Origin: an uncultured Acidovorax sp.
GTDB lineage: Bacteria > Pseudomonadota > Gammaproteobacteria > Burkholderiales > Burkholderiaceae_C
Direction of reading: 5' to 3'
DNA length: 64,000 nt
Assembly: GCA_913774955.1 (NCBI GenBank)
Contig: CAJYKV010000015.1
Span: forward strand, 372,001-436,000
In this document: positions 8,533 to 15,641 of the stretch, piece by piece
Layout of the letters: each line of letters opens with the position of its first letter
Numbering within the stretch: the stretch's first letter is position 1
Position numbers and translations under genes: made by a program
The notes under the pieces: generated by a model
Told to the model about the DNA's origin: nothing
The model's input: only the letters and a program-made list of their open reading frames with translations
Database searches by the model: none

Positions 8533-9168
8533 TCAGAAGGTGAGCGTGACCTGCAGCTGGTCGGTATAGAGCCCCGCGGGCAGGGCTACCGCACTGGTCT
8601 TGTTGACGAGCCCGTAGATCGGCAGGGTGAACGGGTTGCCCGCCGACGGCACGGCGATGCCGGTGACCGCCGTGGCCGCCGTGTAGGGCACCGTATGGCC
8701 CGGGTCGCGGTACACGTCGTAGGGCAGGAAGGCGCTGCCGTTGGACATCGCGCGCGAGCCCGTGCCGATGCCCGCGCCCTGGCCGGGATGGGTGCCGCCG
8801 TCGATGGTCACGCTGAACGCGGTGATTTCCGGCGAGCAGACGATCTGGGTGGCGCCGGCTCCGCCTTCGCCCCCGCTCGCGGTGGCACTGGCCGTGCCCA
8901 CGAACGTGGCGGGGCGCGATCCGAAATCGAGCGTGCCGAAGTCGGCGCCGGAAACGGTGCCCGGACCGCCGTTGATCACGCAGCCCGAGGTGAGCATCAT
9001 GCGCGCGCCGAGCACGCCGGACAGGGTGGCCGCCTCCAGCGGCGCGGTGACCGCGGCCAGCGCCAGTGCGCAGGCGGCTGCGGCCATCGCCGCGCGGGCC
9101 GGCCGGCCCGGCCGGACGGCAGGGCCCGGGCCCCGGGCGGGACGGGGGGATGGTGACTGGATTTCCAT
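8533..9168 (-). CDS. Spore coat U domain pilin, likely major subunit (CsuA/B-like)
   Basis: The first gene of the pilus operon encodes 211 residues. A basic start is followed by a signal peptide (AAMAAAACALALAAVTAPLEA) and one SCPU domain with cysteines in TSGCVING and QIVCSPEIT, FGTLDFGSRPA, and a final GLYTDQLQVTLTF strand. First place in the operon and the strong ribosome site GGAGGAG just before the ATG at 9168 suit the most abundant subunit. An upstream in-frame start at 9324 would add 52 residues without a signal peptide and is rejected. The next subunit has a similar C-terminal strand, suggesting duplication. Confidence 0.84.
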   Translation of the reverse strand: MEIQSPSPRPARGPGPAVRPGRPARAAMAAAACALALAAVTAPLEAATLSGVLGARMMLTSGCVINGGPGTVSGADFGTLDFGSRPATFVGTASATASGGEGGAGATQIVCSPEITAFSVTIDGGTHPGQGAGIGTGSRAMSNGSAFLPYDVYRDPGHTVPYTAATAVTGIAVPSAGNPFTLPIYGLVNKTSAVALPAGLYTDQLQVTLTF

Positions 9169-9363
9169 CGCGTTCTCCTCCACGGACAAAACCGGTACGG
9201 CGATGGCCCTGGCCAACCCCGGACGTCGTTCAATGCGTTCTGCGCCCTGTGTCATCCTCCTTCCGCTGCCGGGAAGGCCGGGTGGCTTCATCCCACCTCT
9301 GATCGTGTTTGTACCCCATCTCACGGAGCAGTGGAATCCCTGAAAACCAGATGTAACTCCATG

Positions 9364-9388
9364 GAAGAGCAGTGAAAATGCGCTCTTC
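9364..9388. repeat. Short inverted repeat upstream of the pilus operon
   Basis: GAAGAGC (9364-9370) and GCTCTTC (9382-9388) form perfect 7-base arms around an 11-base AT-richer spacer. It lies in the 237-base space between the amidotransferase stop and the first pilin start, about 200 bases before the latter. It could be an operator or a weak terminator for the amidotransferase gene, but there is no T-run on the minus strand. The rest of this space, 9169-9405, holds nothing else I can name. Confidence 0.3.
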
Positions 9389-9405
9389 TGTATTTATTGT
9401 CGAGC

Positions 9406-10329
9406 TCAGCGCCTCAGCAGGGCCTGCCGCAGCAGGCGCGCGGCCCGGTCGCGGATGCGGAACGGGCTGTGGCCGGGTGCGGGGCGGTGCTTGGCCCGGA
9501 TGCAGGCCGCGAGGAAGTCGTCGAGGATGGGCGCGTCGTCCATCGTCTGCGATGCGCCGGGCTTGAAGAATTCCGGGTGCCACTGCGTGGCCGCGATGTA
9601 GCCCCGCCCGGAATGGGCATGCCGGCGGATCGCCTCGGGCACGCCGTCCGGGTGGCTCCACGCCTCGATCTCGAAGCCCGGGGCGAGGTTCTTAATTCCC
9701 TGGTGGTGGATGCTGTTGACCACCACGCGCGACTGCTGCGGGTACATCTGCGCCAGACGCGTTCCCGGCACGATCTCCACTTCATGGAAGTGCTGGTCGT
9801 AGGTGACGGCATTGCGGTGCTGCTGCGCGCCCGGATGCTGGGTCTCGATGTCCTGGTAGAGCGAGCCGCCGAACGCCACGTTGATGAGCTGCAGCCCCCG
9901 GCAGACGCCGAAGATCGGCTTGCCGGCCTGCTCGAACGCCTCCACCACGGCCAGATCGTAGAGGTCGCGGATGCGGTCGCCGAGCCACGCGTCCTTGAGG
10001 GGCACTTCGCCGTAGCTGCCCGGCCACACGTCGGCGCCGCCGTGCATCACCACCCCGTCGAGCCATTCGGCATAGTGCGCGAGCGTCACGTCGCCGCGCG
10101 CCGTCTCGCCCGTGGGGCAGGGCACCATCACCACCATCGCCCCGGCCGACATGATCCAGTGCGCGATCGACTGCTCGACGTACTGCAGCGTCTTGTTGGT
10201 GAACAGCGAGCGGGCGGGGTCGGCGTGCGAGAAGCAGGCCGACAGGCCTATCTTGAGGCGTTGGGCGGAGGGCAACGCCGAGGCACGGCGCGTCGGCGGC
10301 GCGCCGGAAAAGAGGGGAAGATCAGGCAT
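9406..10329 (-). CDS. Class I glutamine amidotransferase-like peptidase C26 (PuuD-like hydrolase)
   Basis: The 307-residue cytosolic enzyme belongs to the gamma-glutamyl-GABA hydrolase family. The nucleophile elbow FGVCRGLQLIN has Cys143, and QWHPEFF supplies His251 and Glu253, so the triad is complete. The oxyanion-side loop MHGGADVWP matches the family GG.D motif. E. coli PuuD cleaves gamma-glutamyl-GABA in putrescine breakdown; no other puu gene is seen here, so the substrate is unknown. The first 25 residues are Ala/Pro-rich and may be partly untranslated. The gene is transcribed away from the HPF-like gene and followed by the pilus operon on the same strand with a 237-base gap. Confidence 0.85.
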   Translation of the reverse strand: MPDLPLFSGAPPTRRASALPSAQRLKIGLSACFSHADPARSLFTNKTLQYVEQSIAHWIMSAGAMVVMVPCPTGETARGDVTLAHYAEWLDGVVMHGGADVWPGSYGEVPLKDAWLGDRIRDLYDLAVVEAFEQAGKPIFGVCRGLQLINVAFGGSLYQDIETQHPGAQQHRNAVTYDQHFHEVEIVPGTRLAQMYPQQSRVVVNSIHHQGIKNLAPGFEIEAWSHPDGVPEAIRRHAHSGRGYIAATQWHPEFFKPGASQTMDDAPILDDFLAACIRAKHRPAPGHSPFRIRDRAARLLRQALLRR

Positions 10330-10565
10330 GCGGAATTTTTAGCACCATCCGCCGCGGCTCTTCTGTAGGAGCCTGCCGCCGGTGTACTTGGCCGCATGTC
10401 CGATCGCCCTGTGCGCGGATCGCGGGTTCCGTCACCCCGGACGCACGATCTGCGGCAAGGGGCTTGTTTTTCTCCGGAGTGCCGCGATCCTCCCAGTAAC
10501 GGGCCGTTTTTCCTCACTGCCTTCCATCCCGCTACCACTTTCGCATACCCAACCAGGAGACTTTC

Positions 10566-10913
10566 ATGCAAGTACAGGTCCGGCACGACGAATACATCCA
10601 GGGCGGCGAATCGCTCGCCCAGTGGATCCAGAGCGAAACCGTGGAGCGCCTGTCGCGGTTCCGCGAGCACCTGACCCGCGTGGAAGTCCATCTGTCGGAC
10701 GTCGACGCCGGCAAGTCCGGCAGCGCCGACAAGCGCTGCGTGGTCGAGGCGCGCCTCGCCGGCCGCCAGCCGATCGCCGTGAACGCCGAAGCGGACAAGC
10801 TGGCCGATGCCTTCACGGCGGCGGTGGACAAGCTCGCCCGCGCCATCGACACCGACCTGGGCCGCCTGAAGGACAAGCACGGCCGCGAGACGATACGCAC
10901 CGCCACGGAATGA
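10566..10913 (+). CDS. HPF/RaiA-like ribosome-associated protein
   Basis: The 115-residue protein has the beta-alpha-beta fold of short HPF/RaiA factors: an opening MQVQVRHDEYIQGGESLAQ strand-helix, a central strand RVEVHLSDVDAGKSG, KRCVVEARLAG, and a C-terminal helix AFTAAVDKLARAIDTDLGRL. Such proteins bind the 30S decoding centre and stabilise idle ribosomes. It is more divergent than the canonical hpf at 49265, so it may be a stress-specific paralogue. A clear ribosome site (CAGGAG) lies 9 bases before the ATG. It is transcribed alone; a long hairpin lies directly after its stop. Confidence 0.75.
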   Translation: MQVQVRHDEYIQGGESLAQWIQSETVERLSRFREHLTRVEVHLSDVDAGKSGSADKRCVVEARLAGRQPIAVNAEADKLADAFTAAVDKLARAIDTDLGRLKDKHGRETIRTATE

Positions 10914-10962
10914 TCGCTGCCGGTGTCTGCCTGCCCTGCGCAGGGCGGCCGGCACCGCGATC
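10912..10962. terminator. Long imperfect hairpin between convergent genes
   Basis: Outer arms GATCGC (10912-10917) and GCGATC (10957-10962) enclose further paired blocks GGTG/CACC and GCC/GGC and a perfect inner palindrome GCCCTGCGCAGGGC. It fills the space between the HPF-like gene (plus) and the DUF4130 gene (minus), so it probably limits read-through in both directions. There is no U-tract, so classical intrinsic termination is uncertain. Confidence 0.45.
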
Positions 10963-10967
10963 GTCCA

Positions 10968-11849
10968 TCACCTGTCATCCGAAGTCGGGGGCTGTTCCCC
11001 GTGGCGCTCCGCCAGCCGGCGGCGCGGCACGGTGCCCGGTGCCTCGACCATGCGGCCGCTGCGCTCCGCGGCGCCCTGCGCGAGTTCGCCGATCAGCGCG
11101 GCCTCGGGCAGGTTCTTCCAGTAGCGCGTGGGCATTTCGCGGCGCATCATGTCCAGCTTCAGGCGGGCGGGATTGAAGGTGTGGCGGTAATAGGTGAGCC
11201 ACAGCGCCTCGCCCGCGTCCGGGCCGGGCGCATCGGCGCGCCGGGCACCCGGCCCTACCTGCAGCGTGCCGCCGTCCCAGCGCAGGCTGCATTCCGGCGT
11301 GAGCACGGCCCAGCGCATCTGCGTGAAGCGCTGCACGAAGAACGCCGCGTTGGCCTGTACGATGAAATGGTCCGGCTCGAACCAGGCCACATGAAGAGGT
11401 TCGGCACCGCCATCCTGCACGGGGCGGAAGCGCACGAACGCCCGCATCTTGTGGATGTCGCGCCGCACGGCCGCCGCCATGCGGTGCAGGCGCGCGATGT
11501 CCGGATCGAGCGGATCGTGCCGCAGCGCCGGTTCGTGCGCCATGCGCCAGAGCGCGCGGTACAGCAGGGCGAAACGGTCGCCCTCGCGGTGCAGGGCGGC
11601 GTGCGCGCACAGGGTGACGAAGGCACGGGGCATGGGCAGGGCCGCGGCCGTGGCCGCCGGTGGGGGCGCCTCCCCGTGCGCGCCATGGTCAGGATCCTCC
11701 TCGGTCGCGCCGAACAGATCGGCCTCCGCCGCCCCCGCCACCTGCCAGTGCACCTGGGCGGGCGCAAGCCCCGCCTGCAGGCAGTCGCGGGCCGAGGCGC
11801 GGAACCCGTGCCAATCGGCCGGATGGGCGAGCGTGATGGTCCGTGCCAT
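10968..11849 (-). CDS. TIGR03915/DUF4130 family putative DNA repair protein, partner of radical SAM gene
   Basis: The 293-residue cytosolic protein belongs to the family always found beside or near the radical SAM repair protein encoded upstream. Seen here are the conserved block HPLDPDIARLHRMAAAVRRD, the RFRPV segment, WFEPDHFIV, the TPECS strand and the signature RYWKNLPEA near the end. In many bacteria this domain is fused to a UdgX-type uracil-DNA-binding domain; here the protein ends soon after the signature, so the UDG part is absent. An acidic, Ala/Pro-rich insert occupies about 48-72. The ATG at 11849 follows the upstream stop by one base, so the two genes are co-translated. No enzymatic activity is established for the family. 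Confidence 0.8.
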   Translation of the reverse strand: MARTITLAHPADWHGFRASARDCLQAGLAPAQVHWQVAGAAEADLFGATEEDPDHGAHGEAPPPAATAAALPMPRAFVTLCAHAALHREGDRFALLYRALWRMAHEPALRHDPLDPDIARLHRMAAAVRRDIHKMRAFVRFRPVQDGGAEPLHVAWFEPDHFIVQANAAFFVQRFTQMRWAVLTPECSLRWDGGTLQVGPGARRADAPGPDAGEALWLTYYRHTFNPARLKLDMMRREMPTRYWKNLPEAALIGELAQGAAERSGRMVEAPGTVPRRRLAERHGEQPPTSDDR

Positions 11850-11850
11850 G

Positions 11851-13158
11851 TCAGGCGAACAGAGAGGCCTGCACCGATGACGTGAGGCGGGCGCGCAGCC
11901 GTACTGGGTCGCGCAGCCGGTCCGCGGGACGGTGGTCGGCCACGGCCACGAAGGGCAGCACCCGGCCCAGGGGCACGTGCAGGCGGCCCAGATCGGCATG
12001 GCAGAGGCGGCGCACCCGGCGCGCGGCCAGCAGCCGTTCGACCGTGCGCACGCCCAGGCCGGGCACGCGCAGCAGCCGCTCGCGCGCGGCGGTGTTCAGG
12101 TCCACCGGGAACTGCTCCGGATGGGCGATCGCCCAGGCCAGCTTCGGGTCCATGTCGAGCGAGAGCATGCCGCTGCCGCCGCCATCCCCCGCCACCGGCT
12201 CCGGCGGCACGATCTCGTCGTGCGTGAAGCCGTAGAAGCGCATCAGCCAGTCGGCCTGGTAGAGGCGGTGTTCACGCACCAGCGGCGGCGCGGCCAGGGG
12301 CAGGGCGCGCGAGGCGTCGGGGATGGGGCTGAAGGCGGAGTAGTACACGCGCCGCAGGCCGTAGCCGCCATAGAGCCGTGCGCTCGCGGCGAGGATGGTG
12401 CGGTCGTCCGCGCCGTCCGCGCCGACGATCATCTGCGTGCTCTGGCCGCCGGGCGCGAAGCGCGGAGCCTCGGCGCGGCGCACGCGGCCGGGCAGGGAGA
12501 TGATCTGCGCATCGCCCGGGCGCTTGCCCTGCTGCTGCACGCGGGCCTGCCGGGCCTCGTCGATGTGCAGCGCCAGCCGGCCCATGGAGCGCTGGATGGC
12601 CGCGCCGTCCTTCTCGGGCGCGAGGGTGGCGAGGCCTTCCGACGTGGGCAGCTCGATGTTGATGCTCAGCCGGTCGGCATAGCGCCCCGCGCGCTCCAGC
12701 AGCTCGGGAGCGGCGTCTGGAATGGTCTTGAGGTGGATGTAGCCGCGGAAGTCGTGGTCCTCGCGCAGCGAACGGGCCACCTCCACCACGCGCTCCATGG
12801 TGTAGTCGGGGCTCTGGATGATGCCGCTGGAGAGGAACAGCCCCTCGATGCAGTTGCGCCGGTAGAAGTCGAGCGTGAGGTCGACCACCTCGCGCACCGC
12901 GAAGCGTGCGCGCGGCACGTTGCTGCTCACGCGGTTCACGCAGTAGAGGCAGTCGTAGCGGCAGTAGTTGGTGAGCAGGATCTTCAGCAGCGATATGCAG
13001 CGGCCGTCCGGTGCATAGCTGTGGCAGATGCCCATGCCCTCGGTGGAGCCGATGCCCCGGCCGCCCACCGAATTGCGTGCGGACGTGCCGCTGGATGCGC
13101 AGGACGCATCGTATTTGGCGGCGTCCGCCAGGATCGCGAGCTTGGAAGTGGTGTTCAC
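11851..13158 (-). CDS. TIGR03916 family putative DNA modification/repair radical SAM protein
   Basis: The 435-residue protein carries the radical SAM cluster motif CRYDCLYC (Cys66, Cys70, Cys73), then GLFLSSG and a TIM-barrel-like core. A helix-hairpin-helix DNA-binding motif follows at about 354-381 (LLRVPGLGVRTVERLLAARR). The last residues contain QASLF (430-434), close to the beta-clamp-binding consensus QL[S/D]LF. Start: GTG at 13158, because an in-frame TAA lies 12 bases upstream and the N-terminus (LAILADAAKYDASC) matches the family. No ribosome site precedes it. A perfect LexA box touches the start codon, so SOS control is predicted. The reaction is unknown; family knowledge and context point to DNA lesion processing. 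Confidence 0.86.
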   Translation of the reverse strand: MNTTSKLAILADAAKYDASCASSGTSARNSVGGRGIGSTEGMGICHSYAPDGRCISLLKILLTNYCRYDCLYCVNRVSSNVPRARFAVREVVDLTLDFYRRNCIEGLFLSSGIIQSPDYTMERVVEVARSLREDHDFRGYIHLKTIPDAAPELLERAGRYADRLSINIELPTSEGLATLAPEKDGAAIQRSMGRLALHIDEARQARVQQQGKRPGDAQIISLPGRVRRAEAPRFAPGGQSTQMIVGADGADDRTILAASARLYGGYGLRRVYYSAFSPIPDASRALPLAAPPLVREHRLYQADWLMRFYGFTHDEIVPPEPVAGDGGGSGMLSLDMDPKLAWAIAHPEQFPVDLNTAARERLLRVPGLGVRTVERLLAARRVRRLCHADLGRLHVPLGRVLPFVAVADHRPADRLRDPVRLRARLTSSVQASLFA

Positions 13159-13173
13159 TGTATTAATTTACAG
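13158..13173 (-). promoter_or_regulatory. LexA-binding SOS box
   Basis: CTGTATTAATTTACAG fits the LexA consensus CTGT-N8-ACAG exactly, with an AT-only core. Its last base on the minus strand is the first base of the GTG start codon of the radical SAM gene. It is the only such site I noticed in the window. If the -10 element is TGTAAA inside the box, transcription would begin at or next to the start codon, which would give a leaderless message; this last step is inference. Confidence 0.85.
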
Positions 13174-13229
13174 TGTTTGCCGCCTTCGGGGGCTAAAACC
13201 TTGCTCTTGCCGCGCCTTTGCGCTCCCCG

Positions 13230-13769
13230 TCAGAAGGAGCTGCCCGGTTGCTTCAAAAACTCCGCTTCTTCCGGCGTGCTCTCGCGCCCCAGCACCGCAT
13301 TGCGGTGAGGAAAGCGCCCGAAGCGGTCCACGATCACCTGGTGCTGCCGCGCATAGTCCAGGTTGTGGGCCTGCCCGAGCCCCGTGAACAGCCGCACCGA
13401 TTCCGCCTGGATGGCCGCGGATTCACTGTGCATGAACGGCATGTAGAGGAACGCGCGCTGCTCGGGTGGCAGTTCCGCATCCAGCCCCTGGGCGATGGCT
13501 TCCTGGGCGAGCACGAGGGCCATGCCGTCCTGAGCGAACGATTGCGGGCTGCCGCGCAGCAGGTTGCGGGAGAACTGGTCGAGCACGATCACTTCGGCCA
13601 GCCGTCCCGCGGCATCCGTGCGCCAGGCCCACAGCTCGCCCCGGGCGGCCCGCGCATGCCACGCGTCGAAGCGCTTGCGGATGGCTTCGTCGAACGCATC
13701 GTCCTTCCGGAACCACTGTTCGGAGGTGGATTGGCGGAACCAGAAATCGAGCACGTCGTGGGCAGTCAT
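13230..13769 (-). CDS. DUF924 family protein
   Basis: The 179-residue all-helical protein matches the DUF924 (YPO1306-like) family, which folds like a TPR array. The hallmark start VLDFWF, the WFRKDDAFDEAIRKRF segment, IVLDQFSRNLLRG and the FLYMPFMHSE motif are all present. The function of the family is unknown. The ATG at 13769 is chosen because the family begins with this VLDFWF block; a longer frame upstream lacks similarity. It lies upstream of the LexA-controlled repair pair on the same strand with a 71-base gap, and the LexA box within that gap suggests separate transcription. Confidence 0.88.
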   Translation of the reverse strand: MTAHDVLDFWFRQSTSEQWFRKDDAFDEAIRKRFDAWHARAARGELWAWRTDAAGRLAEVIVLDQFSRNLLRGSPQSFAQDGMALVLAQEAIAQGLDAELPPEQRAFLYMPFMHSESAAIQAESVRLFTGLGQAHNLDYARQHQVIVDRFGRFPHRNAVLGRESTPEEAEFLKQPGSSF

Positions 13770-13880
13770 GGCAGGCAGTATCCGGCAGGCGGGCGGGGGG
13801 CGCAAAAAAGGCCCTGGCCGCGCGGGCGCGGTGCAGGGCCACCAGAGAGACATGAGGACGGATGCAGGGAGGGCTGGCGG

Positions 13881-14771
13881 TCAGCGGCCGCGCAGGTTGC
13901 CCTTGTCGTCGGCGATCACGATTTCCACCCGGCGGTTCATCGCGCGGCCTTCGGGCGATGCGTTGTCGGCCACCGGGTAGGTCTTGCCGTAGCCGCGTGC
14001 GGTGATGCGGTCGGGCGCCACGCCGCGCTGCACCAGCGCGTTCTGCACGGCTTGTGCGCGGCGTTCCGACAGCTCCTGGTTGTAGGCGTCGCCGCCGACG
14101 CTGTCGGTGTGGCCTTCGATGATCAGCTTGCGGTCGGGGAACTGGCGCAGGAAGTTGGCCAGCTTGTCCAGGCGCGGAGCGGCCTGTGCCGAGAGTTCGG
14201 CCTTGTTGAAGGCGAACAGCACGTCGCCCAGCGTCACCAGCAGGCCGCGTTCGGTCTGCTGGGCTTCGATGTCGCGCAGCTGGGCTTCCAGCGCACGCAC
14301 GCGGGCGGCGTTGTCGGCGGCGCGCTGCTCGGCGCTCGCAGCCTGCAGCTGCGCCTGCTGGGCGCTGCGGGCGTTGGCTTCGGCCTGCATGCGGGCGCGG
14401 TCGGCTTCGCTCATCAGGCGGATGCGCTCGGCCTCGGTGCCGGCCTTCTTGATGTCGGCGTCCAGAACGCGGGCTCGGGCCGTGTTGGCGGCGATGTCGG
14501 CGCGCTGCGTGGCCAGATAGGCCAGGTGGTTGGCCTCGGCGGCGTCGTGGTCCTCGCTCCAGGCGCGGTCGGCGCGGGCCAGGGTGTCGGTGGCGGCCTT
14601 CAGCTCCAGCGGGGCGTTCTGCACCACGGCCGGATCGCGGGCGGTGCGGTCCACGGCGGAGCGGGCGGTTTCGACGGCGTCGAGCGGTGCGCGCGTGGCG
14701 CAGGCGGCCAGCAGGCCGGCTGCGACGAGGGCGGTGGCGAGGGTGGTGGTGCGGCGGAGGATGTGGCGCAT
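13881..14771 (-). CDS. OmpA family lipoprotein with N-terminal DUF4398 domain
   Basis: The 296-residue envelope protein has a lipoprotein signal (LLAAC, Cys24), then a DUF4398 helical region (about 30-110). A long Ala/Gln/Arg-rich coiled coil (about 110-185) leads to a C-terminal OmpA peptidoglycan-binding domain (about 190-290). The latter shows DVLFAFNKAELS, IIEGHTDSVGGDAYNQELSERRA and GYGKTYPVADNASPEGRAMNRRVEI, with the Asp and Arg that bind diaminopimelate. It likely tethers the outer membrane to the cell wall. It follows a second DUF4398 lipoprotein gene by 52 bases on the same strand. Confidence 0.9.
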   Translation of the reverse strand: MRHILRRTTTLATALVAAGLLAACATRAPLDAVETARSAVDRTARDPAVVQNAPLELKAATDTLARADRAWSEDHDAAEANHLAYLATQRADIAANTARARVLDADIKKAGTEAERIRLMSEADRARMQAEANARSAQQAQLQAASAEQRAADNAARVRALEAQLRDIEAQQTERGLLVTLGDVLFAFNKAELSAQAAPRLDKLANFLRQFPDRKLIIEGHTDSVGGDAYNQELSERRAQAVQNALVQRGVAPDRITARGYGKTYPVADNASPEGRAMNRRVEIVIADDKGNLRGR

Positions 14772-14823
14772 GGTGTGTTTCTCCCTGTCGGGTGGTCGTT
14801 CGTTCGGTCGGTCGTTCCGGGGC

Positions 14824-15345
14824 TCAGCGGGCGGGCGCCGGGTTGGACGGGACCGGCATGCCGGGGACGGCGCCCGGGGCCACGGCGGCGGGGCGGGGCG
14901 CCATCGCCGGAGCGGGCATCGGCGCAGCCATCGGGGCGGGCACGGCGGCGGCGCCCGGTGCCACGGCGGGCGCGGGGTCGCGGCGGGTGATTTCGGTCTG
15001 CAGCGACTGGATGCTGGTGCGCACCTGCTGCAGCGTGGCGGCGTTGTTCGCGGCTTCGGCCTTGGTCTCGGCGACACGGGCGTCGGCTTCGGCCTCGGCG
15101 GCGTAGCGGCGGGCCAGTTCGTAGTCCTTGTCGGTCATCGCCTTCTCGGCGGCCACCAGTTTCTCGCGGGCGCGCTGCAGTTCCACGGGCGCATTCGCGG
15201 CCACCTGCGGCTCCCCGGCCACGCGGTTGACGGTGGTGCGCGTCACCGCCATCTGATCGACCGGGGGCGGGGTGGACGAGCACGCCGCGAGCGCTCCCAG
15301 AGCCAGAACGGCCGTGGCGGTGCGGAGAAGGGTGGCAGTCTGCAT
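14824..15345 (-). CDS. DUF4398 domain lipoprotein
   Basis: The 173-residue protein has a lipobox (ALAAC, Cys22) and a DUF4398 region with PVELQRAREKLVAAEKAM followed by a helical, Ala-rich coil. The last 50 residues are a low-complexity Ala/Pro/Met tail (repeats of PAPMAAP type) that may span the periplasm. The DUF4398 part resembles that of the downstream OmpA lipoprotein, so the pair probably arose by duplication, with one copy losing or the other gaining the OmpA domain. Function unknown; structural envelope role inferred. Confidence 0.82.
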   Translation of the reverse strand: MQTATLLRTATAVLALGALAACSSTPPPVDQMAVTRTTVNRVAGEPQVAANAPVELQRAREKLVAAEKAMTDKDYELARRYAAEAEADARVAETKAEAANNAATLQQVRTSIQSLQTEITRRDPAPAVAPGAAAVPAPMAAPMPAPAMAPRPAAVAPGAVPGMPVPSNPAPAR

Positions 15346-15506
15346 GGCGGGAACTCCTGTGTATGGGGGAACGGTAACCGCGCGCTGTGAGCGCGGCGGT
15401 TGGGGTAAGCAAGGTCTCCGATTGTTCGCAACGCTCCCTGCCTGTCGCGTAGGCCCAGCGCAGCAGGCGCCGTGGGCGGTTTCTTACGGTTACGTCCATG
15501 GCGCGG

Positions 15507-15540
15507 TGCGGAAAACGCGTTTGCTTATGCGGTTTCCGCA
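15507..15540. repeat. Inverted repeat, candidate operator upstream of M20 hydrolase gene
   Basis: TGCGGAAA (15507-15514) and TTTCCGCA (15533-15540) are perfect 8-base arms with an 18-base spacer. They lie in the 296-base divergent space 15346-15641, about 100 bases before the hydrolase start. A dimeric regulator site is possible. Apart from a GC hairpin near 15375-15400, the rest of this space shows nothing recognisable. Confidence 0.35.
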
Positions 15541-15641
15541 GTTGGCCGCGGGCGCCGGTCTTCCCAGAATCGACGGTTTTTGCCCGACGACATGGCGGCC
15601 TCGCCAAGGGGCGCCGCCGCTGCGCTCTGCTGCCGGGCGCC

